The notes under the pieces: model-generated | Seen by the model: only the letters and a program-made list of their open reading frames with translations | The model's database searches: none | What the model was told of the DNA's origin: nothing | In this document: piece after piece, positions 6,026 through 6,375 of the stretch | How positions within the stretch are numbered: the stretch's first letter is position 1 | Layout: each line of letters opens with the position of its first letter | DNA from: Wolbachia endosymbiont of Mansonella ozzardi | GTDB lineage: Bacteria; Pseudomonadota; Alphaproteobacteria; Rickettsiales; Anaplasmataceae | Assembly: GCF_020278625.1 (NCBI RefSeq) | Contig: NZ_JADAKK010000061.1 | Span: 1 to 6,375 of the forward strand | DNA length: 6,375 bases | Direction: 5' to 3' | Translations under genes and position numbers: made by a program

Positions 6026-6375
6026 ATGATTGTGCAAAAAAGTGGGAAATTAGCTGGAAATAAAAAATTAGCTTCTGATATTCTAAAAGAGGTTACAGGC
6101 ACTGACAACGCCAATAGTGATAAAGTAACACTGTTTGACATAAAAACAGCTTTGCATGAGCGCGGTTTTGGTGTTTTAATAATTATCTTCTCTTTACCGC
6201 TATCAGTACCTATACCGGTTCCACCTGGCTATACAACTATACTTTCTATACCTCTAATCCTATTCTCACTGCAGCTTATGTTGGGGTTTGATTCTCCTTG
6301 GATGCCTCACTGGTTGGAAAGAAAGTCTTTTCAACGTTCAACACTATCTCTTGTGGTAGAAAAAACTTCTCCTGC
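6026..6375 (+). CDS. exoD: ExoD-family membrane protein (partial, cut by window end)
   Basis: The first 116 codons are open to the end of the window. After a polar N-terminus of about 35 residues comes the ExoD core: a helix-like LFDIKTALHERGFG (36-49), a hydrophobic segment (about 50-63) with a proline-rich IPVPPGYTT turn (63-71), a second hydrophobic segment (about 72-87) and the loop LGFDSPWMPHWLERK (86-100). ExoD is a multi-spanning inner-membrane protein first linked to exopolysaccharide synthesis in rhizobia; its biochemical role is not settled, and its function in a Wolbachia-type cell is unknown. An in-frame TAA at 6020-6022 limits the start to ATG 6026 or GTG 6032. The sequence AAAGGA (6021-6026) sits 5 bases before the GTG and overlaps the ATG, so GTG may be the true start. 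The gene is separated from tatA by the terminator. Confidence 0.85.
   Translation, partial: MIVQKSGKLAGNKKLASDILKEVTGTDNANSDKVTLFDIKTALHERGFGVLIIIFSLPLSVPIPVPPGYTTILSIPLILFSLQLMLGFDSPWMPHWLERKSFQRSTLSLVVEKTSP

Noticed and set aside
1..6375. CRISPR array, toxin-antitoxin pair or defence system
   Set aside because: I looked for regularly spaced repeats and paired small genes on both strands and found none. The non-coding stretches hold only the irregular repeats described.

Overview
The window most likely comes from a Wolbachia-type endosymbiont (Rickettsiales, Alphaproteobacteria). The evidence is very low GC, long gene-poor AT-rich spacers, tRNAs without an encoded CCA, a palindromic dispersed repeat of a style I associate with Wolbachia, and the gene set itself: archaeal-type class I aldolase, ClpA, a lone ABC ATPase, a very short TatA and ExoD. 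This assignment is from recognition, not from a database search.

Layout. Positions 1-540 are non-coding: a palindromic repeat (about 52-195) followed by repeat copy A (about 202-540). On the minus strand, in transcription order, come clpA (3893-1602), a class I fructose-bisphosphate aldolase (1540-638) and tRNA-Cys(GCA) (628-557). They are tightly spaced and probably share transcripts. Upstream of clpA is a gene-free stretch of about 700 bases that holds a clpA promoter candidate and repeat copy B (about 3990-4328). Copy B is an inverted, diverged counterpart of copy A, so the clpA-aldolase-tRNA block sits between two inverted repeats. tRNA-Arg(CCU) follows on the minus strand (4671-4598). 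The plus strand then carries an ABC transporter ATPase (4816-5592), tatA (5734-5901, with its own promoter candidate, strong ribosome binding site and terminator) and the start of an exoD-family gene (6026 to the window end).

Function. These are mostly housekeeping genes: ATP-dependent protein degradation (ClpA with ClpP), the aldolase step of gluconeogenesis/glycolysis, solute import, twin-arginine protein export, and two tRNAs for decoding Cys and Arg codons. They do not form one pathway. I found no defence system, CRISPR array, toxin or clearly new system. The most notable unexplained structure is the pair of diverged inverted intergenic repeats with an apparently rearranged middle.
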